NCBI GenBank assembly: GCA_012728435.1
Contig: JAAYFC010000069.1
Location: 1-42,163, forward strand
DNA: 42,163 bases
Reading direction: 5' to 3'
DNA from: Clostridiales bacterium
GTDB lineage: Bacteria > Bacillota > Clostridia > Christensenellales > Aristaeellaceae
This document shows positions 18,016 to 26,001 of this stretch, one piece after another; position 1 is the first letter of the stretch; every line of letters begins with the position of its first letter. Position numbers and translations under genes: made by a program. Below the pieces are notes generated by a model, which was not told the origin of the DNA, ran no database searches, and saw only the letters and a list, made by a program, of their open reading frames with translations.

Positions 18016-18756
18016 ATGAAAGCAAAGATCTATGCGCACCGGGGCGCTTCCGGCTACGCGCCGGAAAACACCTTGGAGGCCTTTGAACTGGCTGTGGAAC
18101 AAGGTGCGGAAGGGGTAGAGTTGGATGTTCACCTAACGCGTGACCGGCAGATAATCGTCACCCATGATGAACGGATTGACCGGGTATCCACTGGCATCGG
18201 CCTGGTGTCCATGTTGACGGTGAAAGAGATCAAAAAACACCTCTTTAACAAACCGCATCCGCAGTATATGGAGGCAAAGGCGCCTTTGCTGGAGGAGGTG
18301 TTGGAACTGCTCAAGCCAACGGGACTGCATATCAACATTGAGCTGAAAAACAGTATCCTTCCTTATAAAGGGATGGAGGCGGCTTGTCTTGAGATGGTGG
18401 CGAAATATGGGATGGAAAAGCGTGTTTTATATTCCTCCTTTAATCACCACTCCATGTTAAAACTCAAGCAAATGGATAAAACAGCCGCTTGCGGCTTGCT
18501 GTATGACTGTTGTTTGCTCAAGCCCGCGGATTATTTGCGCGCAGCTGGGATGGACGCGCTGCACCCGAATTTTTCCGATGTGCTGATGAATCCGGAAGGC
18601 TACACGGAAGCAATGCAGCAAAACGGCGCCGTCAATGTCTGGACAGTGAATGATGAGCGGGATATGCGCCTAGTGATGGAGGCCGGGGTTGATCTTTTTA
18701 TCACCAACTATCCTGATAGAGCAGTTGCTTTGCGTGAATCGATGAGCTTCACATAA
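18016..18756 (+). CDS. Glycerophosphodiester phosphodiesterase (GDPD)
   Basis: Cytoplasmic enzyme (no signal peptide) that hydrolyses glycerophosphodiesters to glycerol-3-phosphate and an alcohol. 246 residues in a TIM-barrel family; motifs HRGASGYAPENT (catalytic His and the Glu-Asn-Thr turn), ELDVHLTRD (metal Glu/Asp), VTHDE (second catalytic His), INIELKN and the C-terminal VNVWTVNDE and ITNYPD. The start at 18016 follows AAGGATGG. It is in an operon with the flippase-like gene. The open frame could extend upstream but would run into that gene. Confidence 0.93.
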   Translation: MKAKIYAHRGASGYAPENTLEAFELAVEQGAEGVELDVHLTRDRQIIVTHDERIDRVSTGIGLVSMLTVKEIKKHLFNKPHPQYMEAKAPLLEEVLELLKPTGLHINIELKNSILPYKGMEAACLEMVAKYGMEKRVLYSSFNHHSMLKLKQMDKTAACGLLYDCCLLKPADYLRAAGMDALHPNFSDVLMNPEGYTEAMQQNGAVNVWTVNDERDMRLVMEAGVDLFITNYPDRAVALRESMSFT

Positions 18757-18770
18757 GAAGGACACCGCGT

Positions 18771-18799
18771 TTGACGCAAAAAATGCGGGATGCTATGAT
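18771..18799 (+). promoter_or_regulatory. Sigma-A promoter for yebC
   Basis: TTGACG (18771-18776), 17 bp, TGC-TATGAT (18794-18799, extended -10), 32 bp before the ATG. Confidence 0.82.
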
Positions 18800-18830
18800 T
18801 AAAAGACTTTAATGAGAGGAATGAGACACA

Positions 18831-19577
18831 ATGGCAGGTCACTCCAAATGGGCAAACATAAAGCATAGAAAGGGCAAGGCGGACGCCGAGCGGGGCAAGA
18901 TCTTTACAAAGATTGGCCGGGAAATCGCGCTGGCTGTGCGTGAGGGCGGCAGTGATCCCGCGACCAACGGCAAATTGCGTGACGTCATTACCAAGGCCAG
19001 GGCCAACAATATGCCCAATGATAACATCAACCGCAGCATCAAAAAGGCGGCTGGTGAGTTGGGCAACGTGGTGTATGAGGAGATTACCTATGACGGCTAC
19101 GCGCCCGGGGGCATCGCGGTGATTGTGGAAGTAGTAACAGACAACCGCAACCGGACAGCGTCTGAAGTGCGCCACATCTTTGATAAAAATGGCGGTTCTC
19201 TTGGAACCACCGGCTCTGTTGGCTATTTATTTGATTTCAAGGGCCTTATCATGATTGAAAGCAGCTCCGCTATTGACGAGGACGATCTTATGATGAAAGC
19301 GCTTGAAGCGGGCGCTGAGGATGTGCAGGTCAGCGAGGATGGCTACGAGATTTATACCTCACCAACCGACTTCTCTTCTGTCCGCGATACGCTTGAGAGC
19401 GATGGCTTCGTGTTCCTGTCAGCTGAGCGTCAAAAGATTCCACAAACCACCATGGAAGTTGCGGACCCAGACACACTGGAGAGTGTCCAGAAGCTGCTTG
19501 AGATGCTGGATGACAATGACGATGTGATGGAAGTCTACCATAACGCCGAACTGCCCGAAGAGGAAGATGATGACTGA
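18831..19577 (+). CDS. YebC/PmpR/TACO1 family protein
   Basis: 248 residues beginning with the invariant MAGHSKWANIKHRKGKAD. The N-terminal helical domain and two alpha/beta domains are complete (GGSDPATNGKLRDVI, NNMPNDNINRSIKKA, YEEITYDGYAPGG, DNRNRTASEVRHIF, GSVGYLFDFKG), with a highly acidic tail. It has long been annotated as a DNA-binding regulator; work on relatives points to a ribosome-associated role in translating difficult (proline-rich) stretches. Which applies here cannot be told. It is monocistronic, with its own promoter and a bidirectional terminator after it. Confidence 0.95.
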   Translation: MAGHSKWANIKHRKGKADAERGKIFTKIGREIALAVREGGSDPATNGKLRDVITKARANNMPNDNINRSIKKAAGELGNVVYEEITYDGYAPGGIAVIVEVVTDNRNRTASEVRHIFDKNGGSLGTTGSVGYLFDFKGLIMIESSSAIDEDDLMMKALEAGAEDVQVSEDGYEIYTSPTDFSSVRDTLESDGFVFLSAERQKIPQTTMEVADPDTLESVQKLLEMLDDNDDVMEVYHNAELPEEEDDD

Positions 19578-19606
19578 TTCAGAGTAAATCGGGGATTTCA
19601 TCGCAC

Positions 19607-19639
19607 CCAAAAAGCTGCTCCTACGGGGCAGCTTTTTGG
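19607..19639. terminator. Bidirectional rho-independent terminator
   Basis: CCAAAAAGCTGC (19607-19618), 9-nt loop, GCAGCTTTTTGG (19628-19639). The stem ends in T5 on both strands, so it serves yebC (+) and the converging surface-protein gene (-). Confidence 0.88.
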
Positions 19640-19660
19640 ATGGAAAATACGCTTTATAAA

Positions 19661-22600
19661 TTAACGCTGAGGGTTTTGCTCATTAATACGGGTCCAGTCC
19701 TTGGTAGGCAGGTTTAAGAGGGCGGGGGGATAGGTTCCTTCTCGCTTAAGCACAAAACCCAGGTCCGCGTTCAGATTGCGGCCCCCGCTGGGGACAACGA
19801 CGTTTTGCGCCAGGGCGATGCTCCCCTCCGCCTGATCCAAAATGCTGGCGACAAGCGGGAATTGGGTCTGGCGGATGGTCGGCTTGATCTCGTTGGGCAT
19901 CTCCACCTCCAGCGTATAGCTGCCAGGGAAGAGTTGGTCAAAATGGTAGCGGCCATAGGCGTCGGTGGTGGTCTGCGCGCTGAGCTGCCCATACTGGTAC
20001 AACTTAACAATCAGTTCTGGGATCCCTGGCTCATCGCGGTCCTGCATGCCATCCTGGTCAAGATCCAGCCAGGCATAATCGCCCAATCTGCCCATCGCAC
20101 CCATACCGATGTCCTGGTTCGTCTTGATTTCACCCATGTTGACCTTGATGACCTCACTACGCCTGGAAGCCTGGTCCATGCCCATCTGGTCAGACAAGAT
20201 CACGCTGGCTTTCAGGGTGGTGTCCACTTGGCGCGCGAAGCGGTAGCTTTCAGGCAGTTGTGCCTCCACACAGTAGGAGACAGGCATCAGCTTTTCAAAG
20301 CGATATTGTCCAGCTTCGTTCGTGGTGGTTTCCTGCAGCACCTGCCCGGATTCGCTGAGCAAACTGATTGGCAGGTCATTCACGTTCTTGGTGCTGCCGT
20401 CCATGTTCCAGACTGCACCTTCGATGCTGCCCAGATGTACGATGGCTAACAGTAAATTGGAGTTATTCTCATCCAGAACAATCTCCTTTTCCCAGGTGTT
20501 TTGCTGATGCTCCGCGTCTTTGGGCGCGGTGAGAAGGTGCAGTTCAGGCAGGCTCAAGACCAGGTCATACTGCCCGGGGAACATCATCCCACCGGTAAAC
20601 AGCCCGCTCTCATCCGTGCTGAGGTTTGTGATGATCCCTGTTTTTTGGTGGGTGAGGCTTGCCTGGATTGCGTAGGGGGTATCAGTGCCTGCGTCAAATG
20701 TGTCATTCAAGTTATTGTCGTAAAACGCAGTTGCCTGAAGGCTTACAGGTATAACAGCGGGGAGCAGGCCGTTTTCAATCCGGCTGCCCATATCGATGAC
20801 AAGTTCTGCAGCGCTTGTGCCGTAGATACTAGCAGGTACCAGGCTGGCATCGCTTTTGTCGATTCCAAAGCCTTCCGGAAGTGTGACAGTGACATCATAG
20901 GTGCCAGGGCGAAGCTTCTCTACCAGATACTGGCCTTCCGCGTCGCTGCTGGCGGTGTAGACTTCCTGCGTGCTTTGGTCGGTGAGTTGCAGCTGAACCC
21001 CGCTTAAAGACGCTTCCTGTTCACCCTTTAACCCGTCGTTGTTTTGATCGATGAAGGCCAGACCGGAAACAATACCTGTTTTCACCGCGAAAAGAGGCTT
21101 GAGCCCCAACTCGTCGCTTGCTTTTACGGTGATAAGGCTGCTTTTAATCTGCGTATCATCCACCAATGGTTGACTAAACTTGGCGTGAGGAGGCAGCGTA
21201 AAGGACAGGATATACTCACCTGGCAGCGCACCTTTTAATGAGAAATGGCCCTGCTCATCGCTGATTGCATTAGTGTATTCGGAGACAGGTGTTCCGTCTT
21301 CATTCAGCAGGTCGACGCGGACACCTGACAGCCCGCCCAGCTGGCCATCAAAGCCAAGATACTCATCGCCCAGCAGGATGCTGCCATTGATAACGGCAGA
21401 CCGGAAGGCACCGGCATCTATTTGTGTGGCGGCCATGCCGGGTGACAGGCTAATGGGATTGGTTTGACCGTATTCTACTACCTGTTCCGCGACTTTGTTC
21501 TCAGTGCCCTGACCGGTTTCGGATAGGGCTGAAAACACATAGGGGGAGGCCAGCATAAAGCGCACGCGATAGCTTGCTGGCACCAGGTTGTCCAGGGTGT
21601 AGGTGCCTTCCGCATCCGTAGTTGTTTCGGTAACAAGCTCATTTGCATCATTCACAGCCACAATCTTAAAGCCTGCGATGCCCGTTTCATTGCCATCCCG
21701 AACACCGGAGAGGTTGCTGTCATCAAACAGAACACCGGTTATACTGGAAGGCAGCGTGACGCCAGCGAAAAGGGAAGCCTGCTCACCAACGGATAGGGGA
21801 AGGGTGACAGACAGCGCGGAAGCGGCTGTAGTACTGTAGAAGGCATTGCCTTCCGGGGCGCCTGACACGCTGAAAATCTGTCCATCTGGCAGTGTGACCT
21901 GGATATGAACCTCACCGTGGCGTACACGGGGAAGCAGAGCCCTTCCGGCTGCGTCAGTCATTGCGCTTGTTTTTACCTGATTGTCAACAATTGCCTCCAC
22001 CTTGGCACCGGAGAAGGCGGGCTCGCCCTCATCCATCAGACCATTGACATTGCTGTCATGGACAGCAGAGACCATCACGCTGGACGCGGGCATGACGCCA
22101 ATGGGTTCAAGCTGCGTCGCGCCGTCCTCACGGACATTTAGCTTCATGGATTGGTTCGCTGTGAATCCATCTGTGAAAAGGGAGGGACTGCCCGGCAAGG
22201 CAAACATGATGCCCTCGGGCAAATCCGCCTGAATGCTGTATTCACCGGCCTGCAGGTACTCAAATGAGAATTCAGCGTCCTGAGTGGTGGTGATGGTTCG
22301 GGTGACGTTCATCTCCAGATGGGTCAGGGTGATCAGGATACCCGGGTAACCGCCCTCATTTGCATCACGCACTCCGTCCATATTGCTGTCGTTCCAGATG
22401 CTGCCGCGGAGGGTACCTGCCTTGACACCGCCAATGCCCATGCCAAGGCTGCGGTCTAATTTGAAAGGCTCAGAGATGCCGCGGTTGTTCTCCGTAGGTG
22501 GAATCACATTGTAAAAAGGGTTAATCTTCTGGCCTAGCGGACCGATGATGTAGGGCTCCGGCATTGACACCGCGATGCGGTAGGTTGCCGGTGTTAAATC

Positions 22601-23209
22601 GCGGAACTGAAGATCCCCCTTCTTGCCGGTTTTGCCGTCAGTGATCACATAGGCTTGGCCCTTGTGTTCATATATCAGCTGAACCTCAACATTGCGAAGC
22701 AGCGGCTCGCTTGACATCCGGCCGCCGTTCATGTTCAAGTCACCAAAGGCGATGAGGTTGATGTAGGCGCTGCTCTTTATGGCACCAATCACTTTCTGAG
22801 CCCGCTCGCCATCCTCGATTGTAAAGGCGGGGGACTTGCTTTTTTGCCCGCTGCCTGGCAGTGCTACACTGCCGCCCTCAGCTGGTTCAGTGAAATAATG
22901 CCCCGATGGCAAGCTCACCTGTAAATAGTATTCACCTGCGGGCAGACCCGTAAAATGATACTGGCCATCCTGACCGGTTTTCACCTGTGAAACCAAACTT
23001 TCGGACTGCCCGGATATGTTGATTAAGGAAATCTCAGCGTCTGCAATCGCCTTCTCGTCAGCGCTGTACTGGCTGTTTCCGTCCTGATCCAAAAAGACCG
23101 TACCAGACAGCTGAGCTGTGTTGGCCCAGGCTGGTAATGCAAAAGCCAGGGCAAGCGACAGCAGCAGGGCAGTCATCAGGGCTGTTCTTTTCATCATCGT
23201 GGGGTTCAT
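19661..23209 (-). CDS. Large secreted protein of about ten SdrD-B/CNA-B-like repeat domains
   Basis: 1182 residues. A signal peptide (~1-30, ending PAWANT) leads into about ten tandem beta-sandwich domains, each opening with a variant of G-x-h-a-a-D-x-N-x-D-G, a calcium-loop-like motif. Examples: SGTVFLDQDGN, RGSIWNDSNMDGVRDANE, TGVLFDDSNLSGVRDGNE, SGLAFIDQNNDGLKGEQE and GDYAWLDLDQDGMQDRDE; others (VSAVHDSNVNG, QATAFYDNNLND, NMDGSTKN) are more worn. Each domain holds a TDAEG-type turn and an LxPGxY segment. Such modules act as stalks or adhesins in SdrD-like surface proteins. No LPxTG, S-layer homology, lipobox or C-terminal membrane helix was found, so how it is held at the cell is unclear. 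The ATG at 23209 is set by GGAGGAAG. A nitroreductase lies 30 bp upstream on the same strand. Confidence 0.85.
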   Translation of the reverse strand: MNPTMMKRTALMTALLLSLALAFALPAWANTAQLSGTVFLDQDGNSQYSADEKAIADAEISLINISGQSESLVSQVKTGQDGQYHFTGLPAGEYYLQVSLPSGHYFTEPAEGGSVALPGSGQKSKSPAFTIEDGERAQKVIGAIKSSAYINLIAFGDLNMNGGRMSSEPLLRNVEVQLIYEHKGQAYVITDGKTGKKGDLQFRDLTPATYRIAVSMPEPYIIGPLGQKINPFYNVIPPTENNRGISEPFKLDRSLGMGIGGVKAGTLRGSIWNDSNMDGVRDANEGGYPGILITLTHLEMNVTRTITTTQDAEFSFEYLQAGEYSIQADLPEGIMFALPGSPSLFTDGFTANQSMKLNVREDGATQLEPIGVMPASSVMVSAVHDSNVNGLMDEGEPAFSGAKVEAIVDNQVKTSAMTDAAGRALLPRVRHGEVHIQVTLPDGQIFSVSGAPEGNAFYSTTAASALSVTLPLSVGEQASLFAGVTLPSSITGVLFDDSNLSGVRDGNETGIAGFKIVAVNDANELVTETTTDAEGTYTLDNLVPASYRVRFMLASPYVFSALSETGQGTENKVAEQVVEYGQTNPISLSPGMAATQIDAGAFRSAVINGSILLGDEYLGFDGQLGGLSGVRVDLLNEDGTPVSEYTNAISDEQGHFSLKGALPGEYILSFTLPPHAKFSQPLVDDTQIKSSLITVKASDELGLKPLFAVKTGIVSGLAFIDQNNDGLKGEQEASLSGVQLQLTDQSTQEVYTASSDAEGQYLVEKLRPGTYDVTVTLPEGFGIDKSDASLVPASIYGTSAAELVIDMGSRIENGLLPAVIPVSLQATAFYDNNLNDTFDAGTDTPYAIQASLTHQKTGIITNLSTDESGLFTGGMMFPGQYDLVLSLPELHLLTAPKDAEHQQNTWEKEIVLDENNSNLLLAIVHLGSIEGAVWNMDGSTKNVNDLPISLLSESGQVLQETTTNEAGQYRFEKLMPVSYCVEAQLPESYRFARQVDTTLKASVILSDQMGMDQASRRSEVIKVNMGEIKTNQDIGMGAMGRLGDYAWLDLDQDGMQDRDEPGIPELIVKLYQYGQLSAQTTTDAYGRYHFDQLFPGSYTLEVEMPNEIKPTIRQTQFPLVASILDQAEGSIALAQNVVVPSGGRNLNADLGFVLKREGTYPPALLNLPTKDWTRINEQNPQR

Positions 23210-23239
23210 ATCTTCCTCCATTTCCAATAAGAAAGGATA

Positions 23240-23797
23240 TTAATCAACAAAACTCACTTTTTGAAGGTCGCGGATGGGCGCTTCCTTTTCGTCATCAGGA
23301 TGGCCAACAGCAATGGCGATGGCGAATTGATAATTAACAGGAAAGCGCAGCGCCTGTTCGAATGCTTCTTTTTTCTTGCCCGTGAACGCGAAATTGGGCA
23401 AGCCCAGAATGACACTCCCCAAGCCCATGCTTTCAGCCGCGATGGCGATGGATTGAACGGCGATACCACAATCCAGCTTTTTGCTGGGCTGGTTTAAGCA
23501 GGAAATGAAAATGACCATAGGCGCGTGATAGAATATATGGAAATCCGGGTTCACAAACCGCGCGTTGCGGGAAGCTTCCGGTAACTGCATAATGTTGTCA
23601 CAGGCTTCTTGATTAAGCTCATCCAACAACTTCTGATTTTTCACCACTGTGAAATGCCAGGGTTGATGATTGTTAGCGGATGGGGAGGAGATGCCGGCGT
23701 GGATGAGCGCTTCAATCTGCTCGTTCGTGAGCAGGTCCTCTTTGTACGCGCGGTGTGAGCGGCGTTGGTCCAATAGTTGAAGTGTTTTATTGATCAT
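23240..23797 (-). CDS. Nitroreductase family protein
   Basis: FMN-dependent oxidoreductase, 185 residues. It has the family opening RRSHRAYKED (phosphate-binding Arg cluster), SPSANNHQPWHFTVV (FMN contacts), the dimer-interface region and a C-terminal AVGHPDDEKEAP. Substrate not predictable; relatives reduce nitro compounds, quinones or flavins. GGAGG precedes the ATG. It diverges from tadA with a 54-bp gap and may be read into the large surface-protein gene 30 bp downstream. Confidence 0.9.
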   Translation of the reverse strand: MINKTLQLLDQRRSHRAYKEDLLTNEQIEALIHAGISSPSANNHQPWHFTVVKNQKLLDELNQEACDNIMQLPEASRNARFVNPDFHIFYHAPMVIFISCLNQPSKKLDCGIAVQSIAIAAESMGLGSVILGLPNFAFTGKKKEAFEQALRFPVNYQFAIAIAVGHPDDEKEAPIRDLQKVSFVD

Positions 23798-23851
23798 TTT
23801 TCCTCCTGTTTATGGGGGGATATGGTACACTGAGAAAAGGAGGGTGTTACC

Positions 23852-24306
23852 ATGTCAGATGTCAGGTTCATGCGCCAGGCCATCGCCTTGGCGCAGTCAG
23901 ACAAGAACGAAGTCCCGGTAGGTGCTGTCATTGTGAAGGATGGCCGGGTCATCGCAAGCGCGCACAACCAACAGTTTACCCGCAACGACGCGTTGGCGCA
24001 CGCAGAGATGCTGGCCATCAGCCAGGCGCAGGATGTGCTGGCACGTCCAGGCTGACAAACTGCACCCTCTACGTCACCCTGGAACCCTGCCCTATGTGTG
24101 CAGGCGCCATCTTGATGTCTGGCATCGGCCGCTGTGTCTTTAGCGCTTTTGACGCTCAGTACGGATGTTGCGGTAGCGTGTATGCCCTTCCGATGGATCC
24201 GGTTTTCCATAAACAAACCTTGTGCGAGGGCGGGCTGCTGGAAGCGGAATCAAAGGCCTTGCTTGACCGGTTTTTCCAGAACAAACGCGCGGGAGAACAG
24301 CAATAG
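23852..24306 (+). pseudogene. tadA: tRNA-specific adenosine deaminase TadA, interrupted by a -1 frameshift
   Basis: TadA deaminates A34 to inosine in tRNA-Arg(ACG). The first frame (23852-24055) holds the N-terminal half with the catalytic His50-Ala-Glu52 (ALAHAEM). The second zinc half continues one frame back, with TLYVTLEPCPMCAGAI (PCxxC) and the normal C-terminus to 24306. The join falls near 24040. Restoring one G in CTGGCAC (24038-24044) would give a seamless ...QDVLGTSRLTNC..., exactly the family pattern, so one base has been lost. TadA is essential in most bacteria, so a sequencing or assembly error is as likely as a real mutation. AAAAGGAGG precedes the start. Confidence 0.85.
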
Positions 24307-24363
24307 CTTACAACCTTTACTGCATGTCAAAGTATATCACCCAGGCTAGATGATAGCAAATCC

Positions 24364-24392
24364 TTGACATGAGTTTGCTGAAACGATAAAAT
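24364..24392 (+). promoter_or_regulatory. Sigma-A promoter for the SCIFF operon
   Basis: TTGACA (24364-24369, consensus), 17 bp, TAAAAT (24387-24392), with the precursor ATG 30 bp further on and AGGTGA as ribosome binding site. Confidence 0.88.
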
Positions 24393-24422
24393 GCCATCAT
24401 ATTGAAAACGAGGTGAACGAAA

Positions 24423-24566
24423 ATGAAGATTAAAACGCTGAAAACCCGCGACCTGAAAGCCAGCATGAAGCAGGGCGGCTGCGGCGAGTGTCAGACATCC
24501 TGTCAGTCCGCATGCAAGACCTCTTGCGGTGTTGCCAACCAGCCTTGTGAACAGGAAAAGAAATAA
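24423..24566 (+). CDS. SCIFF peptide precursor (six-Cys ranthipeptide)
   Basis: 47-residue precursor: a basic leader (MKIKTLKTRDLKASMKQGG) and a Cys-rich core with six cysteines at 20, 23, 27, 31, 35 and 42 (CGECQTSCQSACKTSCGVANQPC). This is the 'six cysteines in forty-five residues' family found in almost all Clostridia. The cognate radical SAM maturase is encoded downstream and installs thioether links from Cys to the alpha or gamma carbon of nearby residues. AGGTGA lies 6 bp before the ATG at 24423. The mature product's role is not firmly known; quorum-related or metal functions have been proposed. Confidence 0.95.
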   Translation: MKIKTLKTRDLKASMKQGGCGECQTSCQSACKTSCGVANQPCEQEKK

Positions 24567-24595
24567 ACTGAAACAAACAGCATTCATCAGTTTGT

Positions 24596-24621
24596 AAACC
24601 GCCTGATTCAGGCGGTTTTTT
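24596..24621 (+). terminator. Terminator/attenuator hairpin between SCIFF precursor and maturase genes
   Basis: AAACCGCC (24596-24603), loop TGATTCA, GGCGGTTT (24611-24618), then more T and the maturase ribosome binding site (GGAGG from 24622). Partial termination here would yield far more precursor than enzyme message. Confidence 0.8.
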
Positions 24622-24629
24622 GGAGGAAT

Positions 24630-26000
24630 ATGATCCACGTTTTTACGGTCAATGACTATTCTATCGCCTTGGATGTGTACTCGGGCTCGGTCCATGTGGC
24701 GGACAAGGTGTCGCTGGAGGCGATCCGCCTGTATGAAACGTACAGCCGCGAGGACACCATTATACGGATGCTTGAGCTCTTCCCGAATGAACCGGATTTG
24801 AGCAGAGCTTCGCTTGGTGAGTTGCTTAATCAGTTGGATGCGCTTAAACACGCTGGGAAACTGTACTCCTCGGACGAATACCTGATTGCCGCGCAACCGG
24901 TGAAGGACGCCGCCACCATCAAAGCCCTCTGCCTGCATGTGGCGCATGCATGCAATCTGGCTTGCAGCTATTGTTTTGCAGGCCAGGGCGAGTACCAGGG
25001 TGAGGCTGCACTGATGAGCGCCGAGACGGGCAGGAAGGCGCTTGATTTTTTGATTGCGCATTCCGGAAAACGGAAGCACCTGGAGGTTGATTTTTTTGGC
25101 GGCGAGCCTTTATTGAACTGGGAGACGGTCAAGGCAGTTGTCGCCTATGGCCGGGAACTTGAAAAAAAGCACAACAAGGTTTTCCGCTTCACGCTGACCA
25201 CCAATGGCGTCCTGCTGGACGATGAGATGATGGATTTTTGCAACCAGGAGATGCAAAATGTCGTCTTAAGCCTGGACGGCAGGCAGCAGGTGCATGATCA
25301 CTTTCGGGTGGATCGCAGCGGGAAAGGCAGTTATGAGCTGATCGTTCCCAAGTTTCAGGAGTTCGTCAATAAACGGAGAAACAAGGGCTATTACATCCGC
25401 GGCACCTATACCCGCAACAACCTGGATTTCCTCCAGGACATCATCCATATGGCCGATTTGGGCTTTACCCAATTATCAATGGAACCGGTTGTGACCCCGC
25501 CTAATGACCCAGAAGCCTTGACAGAAGCGGATCTCCATACGCTGTTTAACCAGTATGAGCAGCTGGCGCTGGAAATGCTGCAACGAAAACGGGAAGGCCG
25601 TGGCTTTGATTTTTATCATTACAATATCGACCTGGAAAACGGCCCATGCATCCACAAGCGCTTAAGCGGTTGTGGCTCCGGCACCGAGTATTTGGCTGTC
25701 ACGCCGCAGGGGGATTTGTACCCTTGCCATCAGTTTGTGGGTGATGAGCGCTTCAAAATGGGCACATTGGACACAGGGATAAGCAATCATGACCTGCAAA
25801 AAGAGTTCAGCTGCAATACATTGCTGTCACACCCAGAGTGTAAGGATTGTTGGGCCCAGCTGTATTGTGCCGGTGGCTGCGCAGCCAACGCCTACCACGC
25901 GACGGGCACGATAAATGGAGTATATCGCTATGGCTGTGAGCTATTTAAAAAGCGCATCGAGTGCGCCCTGATGCTTCAGGCAGCCCTTTTAGAAGAATAA
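24630..26000 (+). CDS. SCIFF peptide radical SAM maturase (thioether-forming)
   Basis: 456-residue radical SAM/SPASM enzyme. Layout: an N-terminal RRE-like precursor-binding region (~1-90), the radical SAM core with CNLACSYC (Cys108, Cys112, Cys115 bind the SAM 4Fe-4S cluster), FFGGEPLLNW and TLTTNGVLL, and a C-terminal SPASM region with multiple Cys (GPCIHKRLSGCGSGTEY, YPCHQFVGDE, CKDCWAQLYCAGGCAA) for auxiliary clusters. It makes thioether cross-links in the neighbouring SCIFF peptide. GGAGG immediately follows the attenuator hairpin, 3 bp before the ATG. Its stop is one base from the converging mnmG stop. Confidence 0.95.
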   Translation: MIHVFTVNDYSIALDVYSGSVHVADKVSLEAIRLYETYSREDTIIRMLELFPNEPDLSRASLGELLNQLDALKHAGKLYSSDEYLIAAQPVKDAATIKALCLHVAHACNLACSYCFAGQGEYQGEAALMSAETGRKALDFLIAHSGKRKHLEVDFFGGEPLLNWETVKAVVAYGRELEKKHNKVFRFTLTTNGVLLDDEMMDFCNQEMQNVVLSLDGRQQVHDHFRVDRSGKGSYELIVPKFQEFVNKRRNKGYYIRGTYTRNNLDFLQDIIHMADLGFTQLSMEPVVTPPNDPEALTEADLHTLFNQYEQLALEMLQRKREGRGFDFYHYNIDLENGPCIHKRLSGCGSGTEYLAVTPQGDLYPCHQFVGDERFKMGTLDTGISNHDLQKEFSCNTLLSHPECKDCWAQLYCAGGCAANAYHATGTINGVYRYGCELFKKRIECALMLQAALLEE

Positions 26001-26001
26001 G

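Noticed and set aside
19661-19760. Sortase anchor (LPTKD) at the C-terminus of the large surface protein
   Set aside because: No Gly, no hydrophobic segment and no basic tail follow; does not fit LPxTG.
24030-24060. Programmed -1 frameshift in tadA
   Set aside because: No X-XXY-YYZ slippery heptamer and no downstream pseudoknot seen; a single-base loss explains it better.
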